From Leucobacter weissii (GTDB taxonomy: Bacteria; Actinomycetota; Actinomycetes; Actinomycetales; Microbacteriaceae): 64,000 bases of DNA. This document shows, piece after piece, positions 16,535 to 25,497 of this stretch. A program made the position numbers and the translations under genes. The number at the start of each line of letters is the position of its first letter. Positions within the stretch are counted from its first letter, which is position 1. The stretch covers positions 1-64,000 of the forward strand of contig NZ_JAGDYM010000005.1 of the NCBI RefSeq assembly GCF_017565745.1. Reading direction: 5' to 3'. The notes beneath the pieces are model-generated. The model ran no database searches. It was not told where the DNA came from and was given only the letters and a program-made list of their open reading frames with translations.

Positions 16535-17583
16535 GCTCCACCTCCCGGCCGGCTGTGCGGCGGTATGAACCCGCCTCCGCCGCCGCCCTCGGCCGCGCCG
16601 GCCTGGCCGGGCTCCGGCGCGACGCCGACCGCGCCGATGAGGCCGGTCTCGACGGTCGGCTTCTGCACGTCGGGACGCGCCCCGACGCCCTTCGCGAAGT
16701 AGCGCTCGAGGTAGTACTGCCCCACCATCAGGATGGAGGTGACCACCAGGTACCAGATCGAGGCCACGATGAGCATCGGCACCGGCTTGTACGTGACCGA
16801 CGCGATATCGCGGGTGCGCGTGTAGAGCTCGAGGGTGAAGGGCACCGCCGTCACCAGCGAGGTGGTCTTCAGCATCGAGATCACCTCGTTGCCCGTGGGC
16901 GGGATGATCACGCGCATCGCCTGCGGCAGCACCACTCGGCTCATCGTGTGCCACCAGCCCAGGCCGAGGGCGCTGGCGGCCTCCTCCTGGCCCGTGTCGA
17001 CCGAGAGCAGGCCGGCGCGCACGATCTCGGCCATGTAGGCGGCCTCGTTGAGGGCGAGGCCGATCACGGCGAGCGCGAAGTAGGGGAGCAGATCCTTCGT
17101 GGTGATGGAGAGCATCGCCTCCGTGAACGGGATGCCCAGGTCGATCGTCTTGTAGATCACGGGGACCATGCCCCAGAAGACGAGCTGCACGTAGACCGGG
17201 GTGCCGCGGAAGATCCACAGGTACACCCAGGCCACCGCGCCCACGACGGGATTCGGCGAGAGCCGCATCACCGCGAGCGCCACGCCCAGCAGGATCGCGA
17301 TGATCATCGAGTAGACGGTCAGCTGCAGCGTGTAGCCGATCGCCGAGATCACCCGGGTGTCGAAGAGGTACTGCCCGACGATGTCCCAGGAGTAGACCGG
17401 GCGGTTGAACGCCGCGTCGTAGACGAACAACCCCGCGGCGATGACCAGGACGACGGCGAACACGGTCCGCCAGGGATGCCGCAGGCGGATCGCCTCGATC
17501 GCCTCGGGCTCGTCGCCTCGCAGCTCATTCCGCTGAGGCTGCCGGGCGGGTCGCCCGGCAGCCTCAGCGTGCTGATCAGACAT
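16531..17583 (-). CDS. Polar amino acid ABC transporter permease
   Basis: A 350-residue permease of the HisM/GlnP family. A basic cytoplasmic N terminus of about 45 residues precedes the helices; [18 protein letters not shown] begins the conserved core, and the EAA loop reads [12 protein letters not shown]. The C-terminal ~45 residues are a Gly/Pro-rich cytoplasmic tail not needed for the fold. Only one permease is encoded, so it likely works as a homodimer. It lies 16 nt after the binding-protein gene. Confidence 0.9.
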   Translation of the reverse strand: MSDQHAEAAGRPARQPQRNELRGDEPEAIEAIRLRHPWRTVFAVVLVIAAGLFVYDAAFNRPVYSWDIVGQYLFDTRVISAIGYTLQLTVYSMIIAILLGVALAVMRLSPNPVVGAVAWVYLWIFRGTPVYVQLVFWGMVPVIYKTIDLGIPFTEAMLSITTKDLLPYFALAVIGLALNEAAYMAEIVRAGLLSVDTGQEEAASALGLGWWHTMSRVVLPQAMRVIIPPTGNEVISMLKTTSLVTAVPFTLELYTRTRDIASVTYKPVPMLIVASIWYLVVTSILMVGQYYLERYFAKGVGARPDVQKPTVETGLIGAVGVAPEPGQAGAAEGGGGGGFIPPHSRPGGGA

Positions 17584-17599
17584 CAGTGGCGCCCGCAGC

Positions 17600-18493
17600 C
17601 TACTCCGCGCCGACGTTGATCGTCGCCGACTCGACGGCGCCCGATTCGATACCGGCGGCGGTCAGGATCTCGAGGTAGGTGCCGTCGTCGATGAGCGACT
17701 GCAGCGCCGCCTGCACCGCCTCGGCCATGCCGGAGTCCTTCTGCACCGCGAAGCCGTAGGGCGCCGCGTCGAAGAGCTCGCCGACCAGCTCGAGCTGGCC
17801 GTCGGTGCTCGCGACCGCGTCGCCGGTGACGGGCGAGTCGGCCGAGAAGGCGTCCGCCTGACCGTTGACGACGGCGTTGGTCACCTCGGGCTGGCCGTCG
17901 AAGGGGAGGATCTCGATGGCGTCCTCGCCGGCCTCGACGCAGGCGTCGCTGCGCGCGGGCAGCTCATCCGTGTGCTGGACCGTGCCCTGCTGCACCGCGA
18001 CCGTGAGCCCGCAGGCGTTCTCGGGGTCGACCGTGGCGCCCGCGGCGGCGGCCCACTGGCTGCCGGCGTTGAGGTAGTTGACGAAGTCGACCGTCTTCTG
18101 GCGCTCGACGTTGTCGGTGAACGACGACGCGCCGACGTCGAGCGCTCCCTCCTCGATCCGGGGCAGGATGCTGTCGAACCCGAGGATCTCCCACTCCGGC
18201 TCCAGGCCCAGCTTCGACGAGACCGCCTCCGCGAGCGTGACTCCCCAGCCGGTCGGATCGCCGTTGGCGTCCTTGTACTCGTTGGGCGGGTACTCCGCAT
18301 CGGTGCCGAGACGCAGCGCGCCGGAGTCCTTGACCTCCGCGGGCAGCAGCGCCACCGCAGCGGAGTCCGCCTGGATGCCCTCGGGAGCGGCGGGCTCGGT
18401 CGTGCCGCCGTTGCCGCCTTCGGTGTTGGTGCAGCCGGCGAGGGCGAGTGCGGCCGCGGCGGCCAGCGCCGGGATTGCGTAGCGAATCTTCAT
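17600..18493 (-). CDS. Amino acid ABC transporter substrate-binding lipoprotein
   Basis: A 297-residue extracytoplasmic binding protein (family SBP_bac_3) with lipobox LAGC. The mature part begins with a short Gly-rich linker; LRLGTDAEYPPNEY and the GWGVTLAEAV segment are typical of polar amino acid binders, and the central strand VGASSFTDNVERQKTVDF is the usual ligand-contact motif. The binder's specificity cannot be read with confidence. It is the first gene of the importer operon; its promoter should lie in the AT-richer part of 18494-18700. Confidence 0.9.
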   Translation of the reverse strand: MKIRYAIPALAAAAALALAGCTNTEGGNGGTTEPAAPEGIQADSAAVALLPAEVKDSGALRLGTDAEYPPNEYKDANGDPTGWGVTLAEAVSSKLGLEPEWEILGFDSILPRIEEGALDVGASSFTDNVERQKTVDFVNYLNAGSQWAAAAGATVDPENACGLTVAVQQGTVQHTDELPARSDACVEAGEDAIEILPFDGQPEVTNAVVNGQADAFSADSPVTGDAVASTDGQLELVGELFDAAPYGFAVQKDSGMAEAVQAALQSLIDDGTYLEILTAAGIESGAVESATINVGAE

Positions 18494-18857
18494 CGATCCA
18501 GATCCTGTTCTCTCAGATGTTGTGGACTCGTTGCGGGCCGAAACCAGCGAGCGTTCCCGAGCTTAGCGCGCTCCATAAGAATTTGGGAAGCGCTTGTGCC
18601 TTCGCAATCAAAAAGATACTTAGAATTCACGCGAGCTAAACATTCGGCGCGCAGGGCTCCATACCAGATATGCTTCTCCTACAGTCACGCTGTCGATTCC
18701 GCCCGGTCGTCCGGCAGCGCCCGCCTGCGTCAATCCTACGCCGGAGCGCGCCCCCGCGAGTCGCCCGCTCCCGGAGAATCGCTCCGCCGGGGAACCGCTG
18801 AGCGACTCGCCGCGAAAACGAGGTGAGAACCGTTTTCACGCGGCTAGTGTCGCAACC
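18494..18857. other. Divergent intergenic region
   Basis: 364 bp without a gene, between the amino acid importer (minus) and the Zur-like operon (plus). Positions 18580-18690 are unusually AT-rich for this genome. They contain a partial LacI-type palindrome around GGAAGCGCTT (18587-18596), which I regard as weak. The right end holds the Zur-like box. No small gene is supported. Confidence 0.6.
18824..18838. promoter_or_regulatory. Zur-like operator
   Basis: TGAGAA-CCG-TTTTCA, a 15-bp inverted repeat that matches the actinobacterial Zur box pattern (TGAAAAnnnTTTTCA) with one half-site variation. It starts 34 nt upstream of the GTG of the DUF318 permease gene, whose relatives in other bacteria belong to the zinc-starvation response. 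A Fur-family protein other than Zur is possible. Confidence 0.65.
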
Positions 18858-19874
18858 GTGGATTCGACATCGGCACCCGCCCCTCCGCTGAGGAGGGCCG
18901 GAGGGCCGCGGGCGTGGGCGCTCACGGGGATCGGCGCGCTGGCGCTCTTCCTCGCCGTCAGGGTGCTCACCTCGGAGGCGCCGCTCGATCCCCCGGCGGC
19001 GCTGAGCGACTTCCTGACGCTCTCGATCAGCGTCTTCGTCGAGTCCCTCCCCTTCGTGGTGCTCGGCACGCTGCTGTCCATCGTCGTGCAGATCTGGCTG
19101 CCCGACGGGATGCTGGAGCGCTTCCTCCCGCGCATCCCGGTCCTGCGCCGCGCGGCGCTGTCGCTGCTCGGAATCCTCCTCCCGGTGTGCGAGTGCGGCA
19201 ACGTGCCGCTCGCGCGGGGCCTCATGGTGCGCGGTTTCACGGTCGCCGAGGCGCTGACCTTCCTCCTCGCCGCGCCGATCCTGAACCCGGTGACGATCCT
19301 CACCACCTACCACGCCTTCGGCTGGGACTCCGGCATCCTCGTCGCGCGGATCGTGGGGGGCTTCGTCATCGCGAATCTCATCGGCTGGTGGATCAGCACC
19401 CACCCGAGGCAGCAGGATCTGCTGACCCCGGGATTCGAGGCGAGCTGCCGCCACGACCACGGCGCCGGAGGCACTCGCATGCAGCGCAGCGCCCAGGCCT
19501 TCCTGAGCGAGACCGGAGCGCTGCTCCCCGCGCTCGCGATCGGCTCGGCCATCGCCGGAGCCATTCAGCTCGGCGCGCCCAGGGATCTGCTGATCGCGCT
19601 CGGGAGCCATCCGCTCTGGTCCGTACTGGCCCTCCTCGCGCTCGCGTTCGTGGTCGCGATCTGCTCGAACGTCGACTCCTTCTTCATCCTCTCGCTCAGC
19701 TCGACGTTCACCCCGGGCAGCATCGTCGCCTTCCTGCTGTTCGGCGCGATGATGGACATCAAGATGGTGGCCCTGCTGCGCACCACCTTCACGGGCCGCG
19801 CGATCGCCATGCTGATCGCCGCCGTCGCGCTCGGGAGCCTCTGCATCGGATGGGGGCTGAACCTTGTCGCGTGA
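18858..19874 (+). CDS. DUF318/ArsP-type permease
   Basis: A 338-residue membrane protein of the permease family DUF318 (UPF0718, YcgR/ArsP-like) with about eight hydrophobic segments. The motif PVCECGNVPLARGL with its Cys pair is a hallmark, as is the loop AAPILNPVTI. In Bacillus subtilis the homologous ycgR is Zur-controlled with ycgQ, and both relatives are together here, so a role in zinc homeostasis or metallation is likely; ArsP homologues export organoarsenicals. The start is GTG 18858, just downstream of the Zur-like box. It overlaps the next gene by 11 nt. Confidence 0.87.
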   Translation: MDSTSAPAPPLRRAGGPRAWALTGIGALALFLAVRVLTSEAPLDPPAALSDFLTLSISVFVESLPFVVLGTLLSIVVQIWLPDGMLERFLPRIPVLRRAALSLLGILLPVCECGNVPLARGLMVRGFTVAEALTFLLAAPILNPVTILTTYHAFGWDSGILVARIVGGFVIANLIGWWISTHPRQQDLLTPGFEASCRHDHGAGGTRMQRSAQAFLSETGALLPALAIGSAIAGAIQLGAPRDLLIALGSHPLWSVLALLALAFVVAICSNVDSFFILSLSSTFTPGSIVAFLLFGAMMDIKMVALLRTTFTGRAIAMLIAAVALGSLCIGWGLNLVA

Positions 19875-20616
19875 GCGTCTCGGAGGGAGCTGGCCCGGAG
19901 TGACCCTCCTGCTGCTCGGCACGATCGCGATCCTCTGGCTCGCGGGGGCGGATCGGCTCGGATGGTACATCCATCCCCGCTACTTCACCTTCACGGTGAC
20001 CATGATGCTCCTCGCCGCCGTCGCGACGGTGGCCGCCCTCGCGCTGACGCCGAGCTCCCGGGGCGACACCCACGACCACGACCACGTCACCCGGCCAGCG
20101 CGGACGCGCTGGCGCGCGACCGGATCCATCGCGCTCGTCGCGCTCACCGGCGCCTCCCTGCTGATCGCGCCGCCCGCGACGCTCAGCACCGTGACCGCGG
20201 AGAATCGCGAGCTGAACGTCGCCTCGGCCTCCGAGCGCCTGCCGGCGCCCGACGGGAGCACCCCGGACTACGAGCTCACCGTGCGCGACTGGTCGCTGCT
20301 GCTGCGCCAGAGCGAGCAGAGCGAACTCACCGGTCGCAGCGCGACCCTGCTCGGATTCGTCGCCGCGGACCGCAGCGACCCCGACAGCATCTTCACCATC
20401 ACGCGCTTCGTCGTGAACTGCTGCGCGGTGGACGCGCAGCCGGTCGGCGTGCCCGTGTACCGCCCGGGCTGGCAGCAGGAGCTCGCGGAGGGGGACTGGG
20501 TGAGCGTCTCCGGCACCTTCGCGCCGAACCCGAGCGCGCTGAGCGAATGGCCCTACACCCTGCTGCCGAGCGGGATGGAGACCACGACCACGCCCGAGGA
20601 TCCCTATGTCTACTGA
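19864..20616 (+). CDS. TIGR03943 family (YcgQ-like) membrane protein
   Basis: A 250-residue protein with two N-terminal membrane helices, a cytoplasmic or periplasmic His/Asp stretch (DTHDHDHV), a third helix near residue 85, and a C-terminal soluble domain with the family motif RFVVNCCAVDAQPVGVPV. The family accompanies DUF318 permeases and is tied to zinc limitation. It starts with TTG inside the end of the permease gene (11-nt overlap) and itself overlaps the following gene by 11 nt, so all three are translated together. Confidence 0.85.
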   Translation: MSRERLGGSWPGVTLLLLGTIAILWLAGADRLGWYIHPRYFTFTVTMMLLAAVATVAALALTPSSRGDTHDHDHVTRPARTRWRATGSIALVALTGASLLIAPPATLSTVTAENRELNVASASERLPAPDGSTPDYELTVRDWSLLLRQSEQSELTGRSATLLGFVAADRSDPDSIFTITRFVVNCCAVDAQPVGVPVYRPGWQQELAEGDWVSVSGTFAPNPSALSEWPYTLLPSGMETTTTPEDPYVY

Positions 20617-22063
20617 CGCCGCCGCGCCCCAGAGCCTCCCCGGGTCCGAGCGGAGCGACGAGCCGCGGGGCGCCCGGTCGAGATTCAGAATCGTGAGCGC
20701 GGCGCTCTTCGCGGCACTGATCGCGCTCGGCCTGCTGCTCGCCGGCGCGGGCATGCTGCAGCCGCCGCGCCTCGAGCGGGTCGAGAGCAACCCCTTCGCG
20801 CTCGTCGAGAGTCCCGGCGCCCGCGTCGTGCTGCAGCTGAACCAGCCCATCGACGCGCCCGCGGAGGGCGCGGTCTCGATCGACCCGGAGGTGCCCCTCA
20901 GCGTGGAGTCGGACGGGGCCCGGGTCACGGTGCGCTTCCTGGAGTCGCTCGACTACGCCGCCGCCTACCGTCTGCGGGTCTCGGTCACGGGGGCGTTCAC
21001 CGGGGTGCGCGCCGAGGTCGAGCACGAGCTGCGCACTCCGGACATCAGCGTGTACACGCTGCTCCGCGGGAGTGGGGGCGAGGGCGACCGGATCCTCGCC
21101 GACGAGCTGATCGGCGGAGGGGGCGGACGCGTCGTCACCGAGGCCGGGCGGATCCAGGAGTTCGCGCTGCTCTCCGACCGCGTCGTCACGATCGAGCTCG
21201 ACGACGGCGGCGGCGCCCGGCTGGCCTCCGCCCCTCTGAGCGGAAGCGGGGGCGGGGTCGCGCAACTGACGCCCCTGCCGCTGAGCTCGATCACCGAGCT
21301 GCGGGCAGAGGCCGGCGTCTCGTTCGCCGGGGCCGTCGTCTCGGGCGAGCACACCGACGGGAGCGAGCTCGACCAGGCCCTGGTGCTGTGGGATCTCAGC
21401 GGGGCCGGCGGCGCGCCGTTCGTCGCGATGGGCGAGGGGGGAGCCCCCGCGCGGGTGGTCGACTGGCGCTTCGTGCCCGGCACCACCGGCGTGGTGGCGC
21501 TCACCGACGAGCAGCGCCTGCTGATGCTGAACCCGTCGCTCGACCAGGCGCCCATGCTGCTCGGCCGCTTCGACGCGCTCGACGGGTTCCTGCCGGGCGG
21601 GAACGAGCTGGTGCTGGAGCGCGAGGGCGAGCAGGTGATCCTGGATCTCGCCACCACGGACGCCTTCGCGGTCACTCCGACCGCGATCGGGCTGCCGTCG
21701 CCGCCGGCCGGGCCGGATGCGGTGTCGCAGGTCGCGACCGACATCGTGGACCGGGTGCTCCTCGACTCGAGCACCGCCATCGATCGGGTGGTGGATCCGT
21801 CCGGCGCGCCGGCGGAGCTGCGGCGCGTCACGCCCGAGGGCGACGCCGCGCTGTTCTCGCCGGCCTCGGAGCGCAGCTCGCTCGGCGCGCTGTGCCGCTC
21901 CCCCAACGGGCGCGCCGTCAGCGTCGAGGTGATCTCCGCCGAGGGCCGACCCGACGGCTCGCCGACGGCTCAGCGATTCAGCGGCACCACGACCGTCTTC
22001 CTGAACGCCGCGACCGGCGAGACGCTGCGCTCCATGAACGGCGCCCTGAGCTCCTGGTGCTGA
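20606..22063 (+). CDS. Membrane-anchored protein of unknown function in Zur-like operon
   Basis: A 485-residue protein with a cytoplasmic N terminus of about 28 residues, one membrane helix (about 29-51) and a large extracytoplasmic part. Residues about 70-145 look like a bacterial Ig-like domain; the remainder has repeated short strands that suggest a beta-propeller, ending in a pair of Cys (CRSPNG and a terminal SSWC) that could form a disulfide. I do not recognise a named family. Its 11-nt overlap with the TIGR03943 gene places it in the metal-responsive operon, perhaps as a metallation or surface partner. Confidence 0.75.
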   Translation: MSTDAAAPQSLPGSERSDEPRGARSRFRIVSAALFAALIALGLLLAGAGMLQPPRLERVESNPFALVESPGARVVLQLNQPIDAPAEGAVSIDPEVPLSVESDGARVTVRFLESLDYAAAYRLRVSVTGAFTGVRAEVEHELRTPDISVYTLLRGSGGEGDRILADELIGGGGGRVVTEAGRIQEFALLSDRVVTIELDDGGGARLASAPLSGSGGGVAQLTPLPLSSITELRAEAGVSFAGAVVSGEHTDGSELDQALVLWDLSGAGGAPFVAMGEGGAPARVVDWRFVPGTTGVVALTDEQRLLMLNPSLDQAPMLLGRFDALDGFLPGGNELVLEREGEQVILDLATTDAFAVTPTAIGLPSPPAGPDAVSQVATDIVDRVLLDSSTAIDRVVDPSGAPAELRRVTPEGDAALFSPASERSSLGALCRSPNGRAVSVEVISAEGRPDGSPTAQRFSGTTTVFLNAATGETLRSMNGALSSWC

Positions 22064-22076
22064 GGCCTCCGGTTCT

Positions 22077-22132
22077 GATCCGCCAGCAGACGGGGCGGGA
22101 CGGGTGCGAAACCGCCCCACTGCTGCCGGATC
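22077..22132 (+). terminator. Hairpin terminator after the Zur-like operon
   Basis: GATCCG-CAGCAG-GGGGCGG pairs with CCGCCCC-CTGCTG-CGGATC, with two small internal mismatches and a 13-nt loop. It begins 14 nt after the operon's last stop codon. There is no strong T-run. Confidence 0.6.
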
Positions 22133-22137
22133 AAACG

Positions 22138-22168
22138 GCACTACGCTTGAAGCATGCGCATCGCCACC
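22138..22168. repeat. Direct repeat copy 1 (xthA start region)
   Basis: 31 bp carrying the -10 box, ATG and first five codons of xthA, matching 22261-22291 at 29 of 31 positions. Here the reading frame continues as MRIATRVR and stops, so it is a dead duplicate. Confidence 0.85.
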
Positions 22169-22260
22169 CGCGTCCGCTGAGGGAACAGCGATCTCTCGCT
22201 GCTCCCCGGACGCGCCGCGGACCTCCGGACCGCGGATTCGGCCGTTCCCGGCTCCGACCC
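22169..22260 (-). repeat. Structured palindromic insertion, copy 3 (xthA)
   Basis: A 92-bp segment between two near-identical 31-bp repeats. Read on the minus strand: a 25-nt leader, hairpin 1 (CCGCGG stems around a 9-nt loop, 22215-22235), then an 8-bp outer stem CGCGTCCG/CGGACGCG (22169-22176, 22207-22214) around an 11-bp inner stem with a GAGA loop (22181-22206). The outer stem ends exactly at the repeat border. The topology equals the insertions at 14817 and 57513, although the stem sequences differ. Confidence 0.6.
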
Positions 22261-22291
22261 GCACTACGCTGGAACCATGCGCATCGCCACC
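22261..22291. repeat. Direct repeat copy 2 (functional xthA start)
   Basis: Second copy of the 31-bp repeat; this one is joined to the intact xthA gene. Confidence 0.85.
22265..22270 (+). promoter_or_regulatory. -10 element of xthA (leaderless)
   Basis: TACGCT, 6 nt before the xthA ATG, consistent with a leaderless transcript. The duplicated copy at 22142-22147 keeps TACGCT as well. Confidence 0.5.
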
Positions 22292-23158
22292 TGGAACGTG
22301 AACTCGATCCGCACCCGCGCACCGCGCGTCGTCGACTGGCTCGTCCGCGAGGACGTCGACGTGCTCGCGATGCAGGAGATCAAGTGCCGCCCGGACCAGT
22401 TCCCGCGCGAGGCATTCGAGCGCGCCGGATACCGGCTCGAGATCCACGGCCTGAACCAGTGGAACGGCGTCGCGTTCGCGAGCCGTCACGAGATGACCGA
22501 GGTCGCGCACGGCTTCGCCGGCATGCCCGGCTTCGGGGCCGCCGTGAAGGGGCAGGAGTCCGTGCAGGGGACGGGACCGAACGGACTGCCCCTCGAGGCG
22601 CGCGCGCTCGGCGTCACCCTGGGGGATCTGCGGCTGTGGAACCTCTACGTCCCCAACGGCCGGGCGCTCGACGACCCGCACTTCCGGTACAAGCTCGACT
22701 GGCTCGCCGCGCTGCGCACGGCGGTGGACGGCTGGCTCGCCGCGCATCCCGAACTGCCGCTCGCGCTCATGGGCGACTTCAACATCGCCCCCCTGCCCTC
22801 CGACATGGGCGACCCCTCCTTCGCGGAAGGGCGCTCGACGCACGTGTCGCCCGAGGAGCGCGAGGCCTTCGCGGCGTTCTCCCCCGCGCTCACCGATCTC
22901 GTGCGCCCGCTGGCGCCCGAGGGCTACACCTTCTGGGACTACACGCAGCTCCGCTTCCCGCGGAACGAGGGGATGCGGATCGACTTCATCCTCGGCTCCG
23001 CGTCGCTCGCCGAAGCGGTGACGGCCGCCGCCATCCACCGCGACGAGCGGAAGGGCGACGGCCCGAGCGATCACGTCCCCGTCGTCTGCGACATCGATCC
23101 CTCGCTGCTGGGCGATGCCTTCGACGACGAGGACGACCTGCCGATGATCTTCGGCTGA
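22277..23158 (+). CDS. xthA: Exodeoxyribonuclease III
   Basis: A 293-residue AP endonuclease/3'-5' exonuclease of the ExoIII/EEP superfamily for base-excision repair. MRIATWNVNSIRTR opens the fold with the Asn metal ligand, QEIKC carries the catalytic Glu, LMGDFNIAP the Asp-Asn pair, IDFILGS the late Asp, and SDHVPV the catalytic His. The C-terminal ~25 residues are acidic. There is no ribosome binding site, but TACGCT lies 6 nt upstream. The gene start has been duplicated by an upstream insertion. Confidence 0.93.
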   Translation: MRIATWNVNSIRTRAPRVVDWLVREDVDVLAMQEIKCRPDQFPREAFERAGYRLEIHGLNQWNGVAFASRHEMTEVAHGFAGMPGFGAAVKGQESVQGTGPNGLPLEARALGVTLGDLRLWNLYVPNGRALDDPHFRYKLDWLAALRTAVDGWLAAHPELPLALMGDFNIAPLPSDMGDPSFAEGRSTHVSPEEREAFAAFSPALTDLVRPLAPEGYTFWDYTQLRFPRNEGMRIDFILGSASLAEAVTAAAIHRDERKGDGPSDHVPVVCDIDPSLLGDAFDDEDDLPMIFG

Positions 23159-23192
23159 GCGGCGGTCCCTCTCTCCGCCGACCCGACACCAT

Positions 23193-23279
23193 CGCGCGCT
23201 TCGGGAGGAGATCGCTTTTCGGGAGGACGATTCCCCCGGAGACCCCCGCCTGAGCGTCGATCTCCTCCCGAAGCGCGCG
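23193..23279. terminator. Large inverted repeat between convergent genes
   Basis: Two perfect 22-bp arms (23193-23214 and 23258-23279) around a 43-nt centre, between the stop codons of xthA and the ABC-2 permease gene. The position suggests a bidirectional terminator, but the long centre and lack of T-runs are unusual. Confidence 0.5.
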
Positions 23280-23294
23280 GCCCCGTACCGGGCC

Positions 23295-24428
23295 TCAGCC
23301 CTCGGCGGCGAGCGCCTCGCTGAGCTTCACGCGGCTGCCCGTGCGCAGGATCGAATTGCTGTAGATCCGCGCCCCGATCCAGAGCACCGCGGCGATCGCG
23401 AGCGCCAGGATCCCGAGCGTGAGCAGCGGCTCCCACCACTCCGCGGTGCCGAGATACAGGCGCATCGGCATGCCGACCGGCGCCGAGAACGGGATGTAGC
23501 TCATGATCGCGAGCGCCTGCGGATTGTCGTTGAAGAAGATCACCGCGATGTAGGGCAGCATCACGAGCCACATGACGGGGCTCGTCACCGAGGCGATGTC
23601 CTCCTGCCGCGAGACGAGCGCCGCGAGGGCGGCGAACATCGCGGCGAGCAGCACGAAGCCGAAGGCGAAGAGGATCCCGAACCAGATCAGCGAGCTGCCG
23701 AGCTCGCCGAGGATCAGATCCTGCCCGGTCGCGAGCATGCCGACCGAGGCGAGCGCGACGATCGCGACCACCTGCCCCAGCGCCAGGATGCTGTTGCCGA
23801 GGATCTTGCCGGCGAGCATGGTGCGCGCCGAGATGGTGGCGAGCAGGATCTCGACGATGCGGGTCTGCTTCTCCTCGACGACGCTCTGCGCGATGGTCGA
23901 GCCGAAGGTGATGGCGCTCATCATGAACACCAGGCCGAAGCCGATGGCGATGAGGTAGGCGAGGAACGGATTGTTGGTCGTCGGATCGAGCAGCTCGACG
24001 CTGGGGCTCGCGGAGAGCACCTGGAGCAGGTCGGTCGGCGGGCTGTCCTTCGCGAGCACCGTCAGCCCGACCGCCGTGTCGCCGCCCGGCACGACGGCGG
24101 CGTCCACCTCGCCGCCGAGCACGAGCTCCTCCGCCGCGGCGCGGTCCGCCGCTTCGGTCACCTCGAACCCGGCGGCGTCGAGCCCGGCACCGGCGCCGTC
24201 GACCGAGGCGACGACGGTGGGGCCGCCGATCCCGCCGTTGTTCGCCAGGAAACCGCTGAAGAGCACGCCCGCGAGCACGAGCAGCAGCAGCAGGCCGGTC
24301 GCGATGAGAAAGGGCTTGCTGCGGAGCTTCGTGGTGATCTCGCGCTCGGCGACGAGCCAGGCCCCCTGCGCGCCGTTCAGCGGACGCGCGGCGGCGCTCC
24401 GGGATGCGGGTGTCGTCTGCGTGGTCAT
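23295..24428 (-). CDS. ABC-2 type exporter permease (NatB-like)
   Basis: A 377-residue membrane protein of the ABC-2/NatB family: one helix near residue 40, a large extracytoplasmic domain (about 60-160), then five to six helices. The segment SVVEEKQTRIVEILLATIS is the conserved coupling region of the family. It pairs with the ATPase encoded just upstream (ATGA overlap at 24425-24428). Exporters of this kind move Na+, antibiotics or peptides. The divergent two-component genes probably control it. Confidence 0.87.
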   Translation of the reverse strand: MTTQTTPASRSAAARPLNGAQGAWLVAEREITTKLRSKPFLIATGLLLLLVLAGVLFSGFLANNGGIGGPTVVASVDGAGAGLDAAGFEVTEAADRAAAEELVLGGEVDAAVVPGGDTAVGLTVLAKDSPPTDLLQVLSASPSVELLDPTTNNPFLAYLIAIGFGLVFMMSAITFGSTIAQSVVEEKQTRIVEILLATISARTMLAGKILGNSILALGQVVAIVALASVGMLATGQDLILGELGSSLIWFGILFAFGFVLLAAMFAALAALVSRQEDIASVTSPVMWLVMLPYIAVIFFNDNPQALAIMSYIPFSAPVGMPMRLYLGTAEWWEPLLTLGILALAIAAVLWIGARIYSNSILRTGSRVKLSEALAAEG

Positions 24429-25342
24429 TGCACAACCTCCTTGAAGATCTGGGCGAGCGAGGGGGCGACCCGGGCGAAGCGCCGCACGAGGAACGCCGAC
24501 GGACCGGCGGCGGCCGCCGCGCCCACCGCACGGGCGAGCACGGTCTGCGCCTCCGCCTCCGAGGCGGCCTCGAAGCGGGCGAAGCCGCCGTCGAGGTGCG
24601 TCACGGTCACCCCGGGGAGCTCCCGCACCCAGCCGGCGTCGGCGGCGGCGCCCTCCAGCTCGAGCTCGAAGGTGTCGCCGGAGTGCTCGGCGCGGAGCGC
24701 CTCGCGGGAGCCGGCTGCCCGGATCCGGCCGTCGGCGATCACGACCACGTCGTCGCAGAGGCGCTCCACGATGTCGAGCTGATGCGACGAGAACAGCACG
24801 GGGGCCCCCTTCGCCGCGTAGTCGCGGAGGACGCCGAGCACGGTCTCGACCGCGATCGGGTCGAGGCCCGAGAACGGCTCGTCGAGCACGAGCGCCGTGG
24901 GTTCGTGCACGAGGGCCGCGGCGATCTGGGCGCGCTGCTGGTTGCCGAGGGAGAGGCTCTCGAGGGGGTCGTTCCCGCGCTCGGCGAGGCCGAGGCGCTC
25001 GATCAGAGACTCGCTCTGCCGCCGCGCGTCCGCCGTCGAGAGTCCGTGCAGCCGACCCAGGTAGATCAGCTGCTCGACGACCTTCATCTTCGGGTAGAGG
25101 CCCCGCTCCTCGGGCATGTAGCCGAAGCGGGCGCGGTCGCCGCGCGTGATCGGCGCCCCGTCCAGCCGGACGGCGCCGGAGTCCGCGGCGAGCACGCCCA
25201 GGATGATGCGCATGGTCGTGGTCTTGCCGGCCCCGTTCCCTCCGACGAAACCGGTCATCCGGCCGCCGGCGACGCCGAAGCTCACCTCGTCCAGCACCCG
25301 GCGATCGCCGAAGCTGCGTGTGATCGCGTCGAGTTCGAGCAT
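24425..25342 (-). CDS. ABC exporter ATP-binding protein (NatA-like)
   Basis: A 305-residue ATPase with Walker A GGNGAGKTT, signature LSLGNQQRAQIAAAL (Gly replaced within the usual LSGG), Walker B TALVLDEPFSGLDP and the switch His in SSHQLDIVE. A C-terminal domain of about 85 residues follows, as in NatA and drug-export ATPases. It is the first gene of the exporter pair and divergent from the histidine kinase gene across a 168-bp promoter region. Confidence 0.9.
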   Translation of the reverse strand: MLELDAITRSFGDRRVLDEVSFGVAGGRMTGFVGGNGAGKTTTMRIILGVLAADSGAVRLDGAPITRGDRARFGYMPEERGLYPKMKVVEQLIYLGRLHGLSTADARRQSESLIERLGLAERGNDPLESLSLGNQQRAQIAAALVHEPTALVLDEPFSGLDPIAVETVLGVLRDYAAKGAPVLFSSHQLDIVERLCDDVVVIADGRIRAAGSREALRAEHSGDTFELELEGAAADAGWVRELPGVTVTHLDGGFARFEAASEAEAQTVLARAVGAAAAAGPSAFLVRRFARVAPSLAQIFKEVVQ

Positions 25343-25497
25343 GCTGCCCCTTTCGTGTTCTCCTGCGCCGGTCGGTCGCGTCCGGTCGACATCGGATCGT
25401 TCAGGTGCAACGCTACGCGGGGCCGCGCTCGCTCGCCTCCCCCGCGTGGCTGATTCGGATCCGCACCGCGGCGGAGGCGGAACTCCGACCGGATGAT

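Noticed and set aside
18585-18600. LacI-family operator around GGAAGCGCTT
   Set aside because: Only one half-site fits well, and no LacI-type or sugar gene is near.
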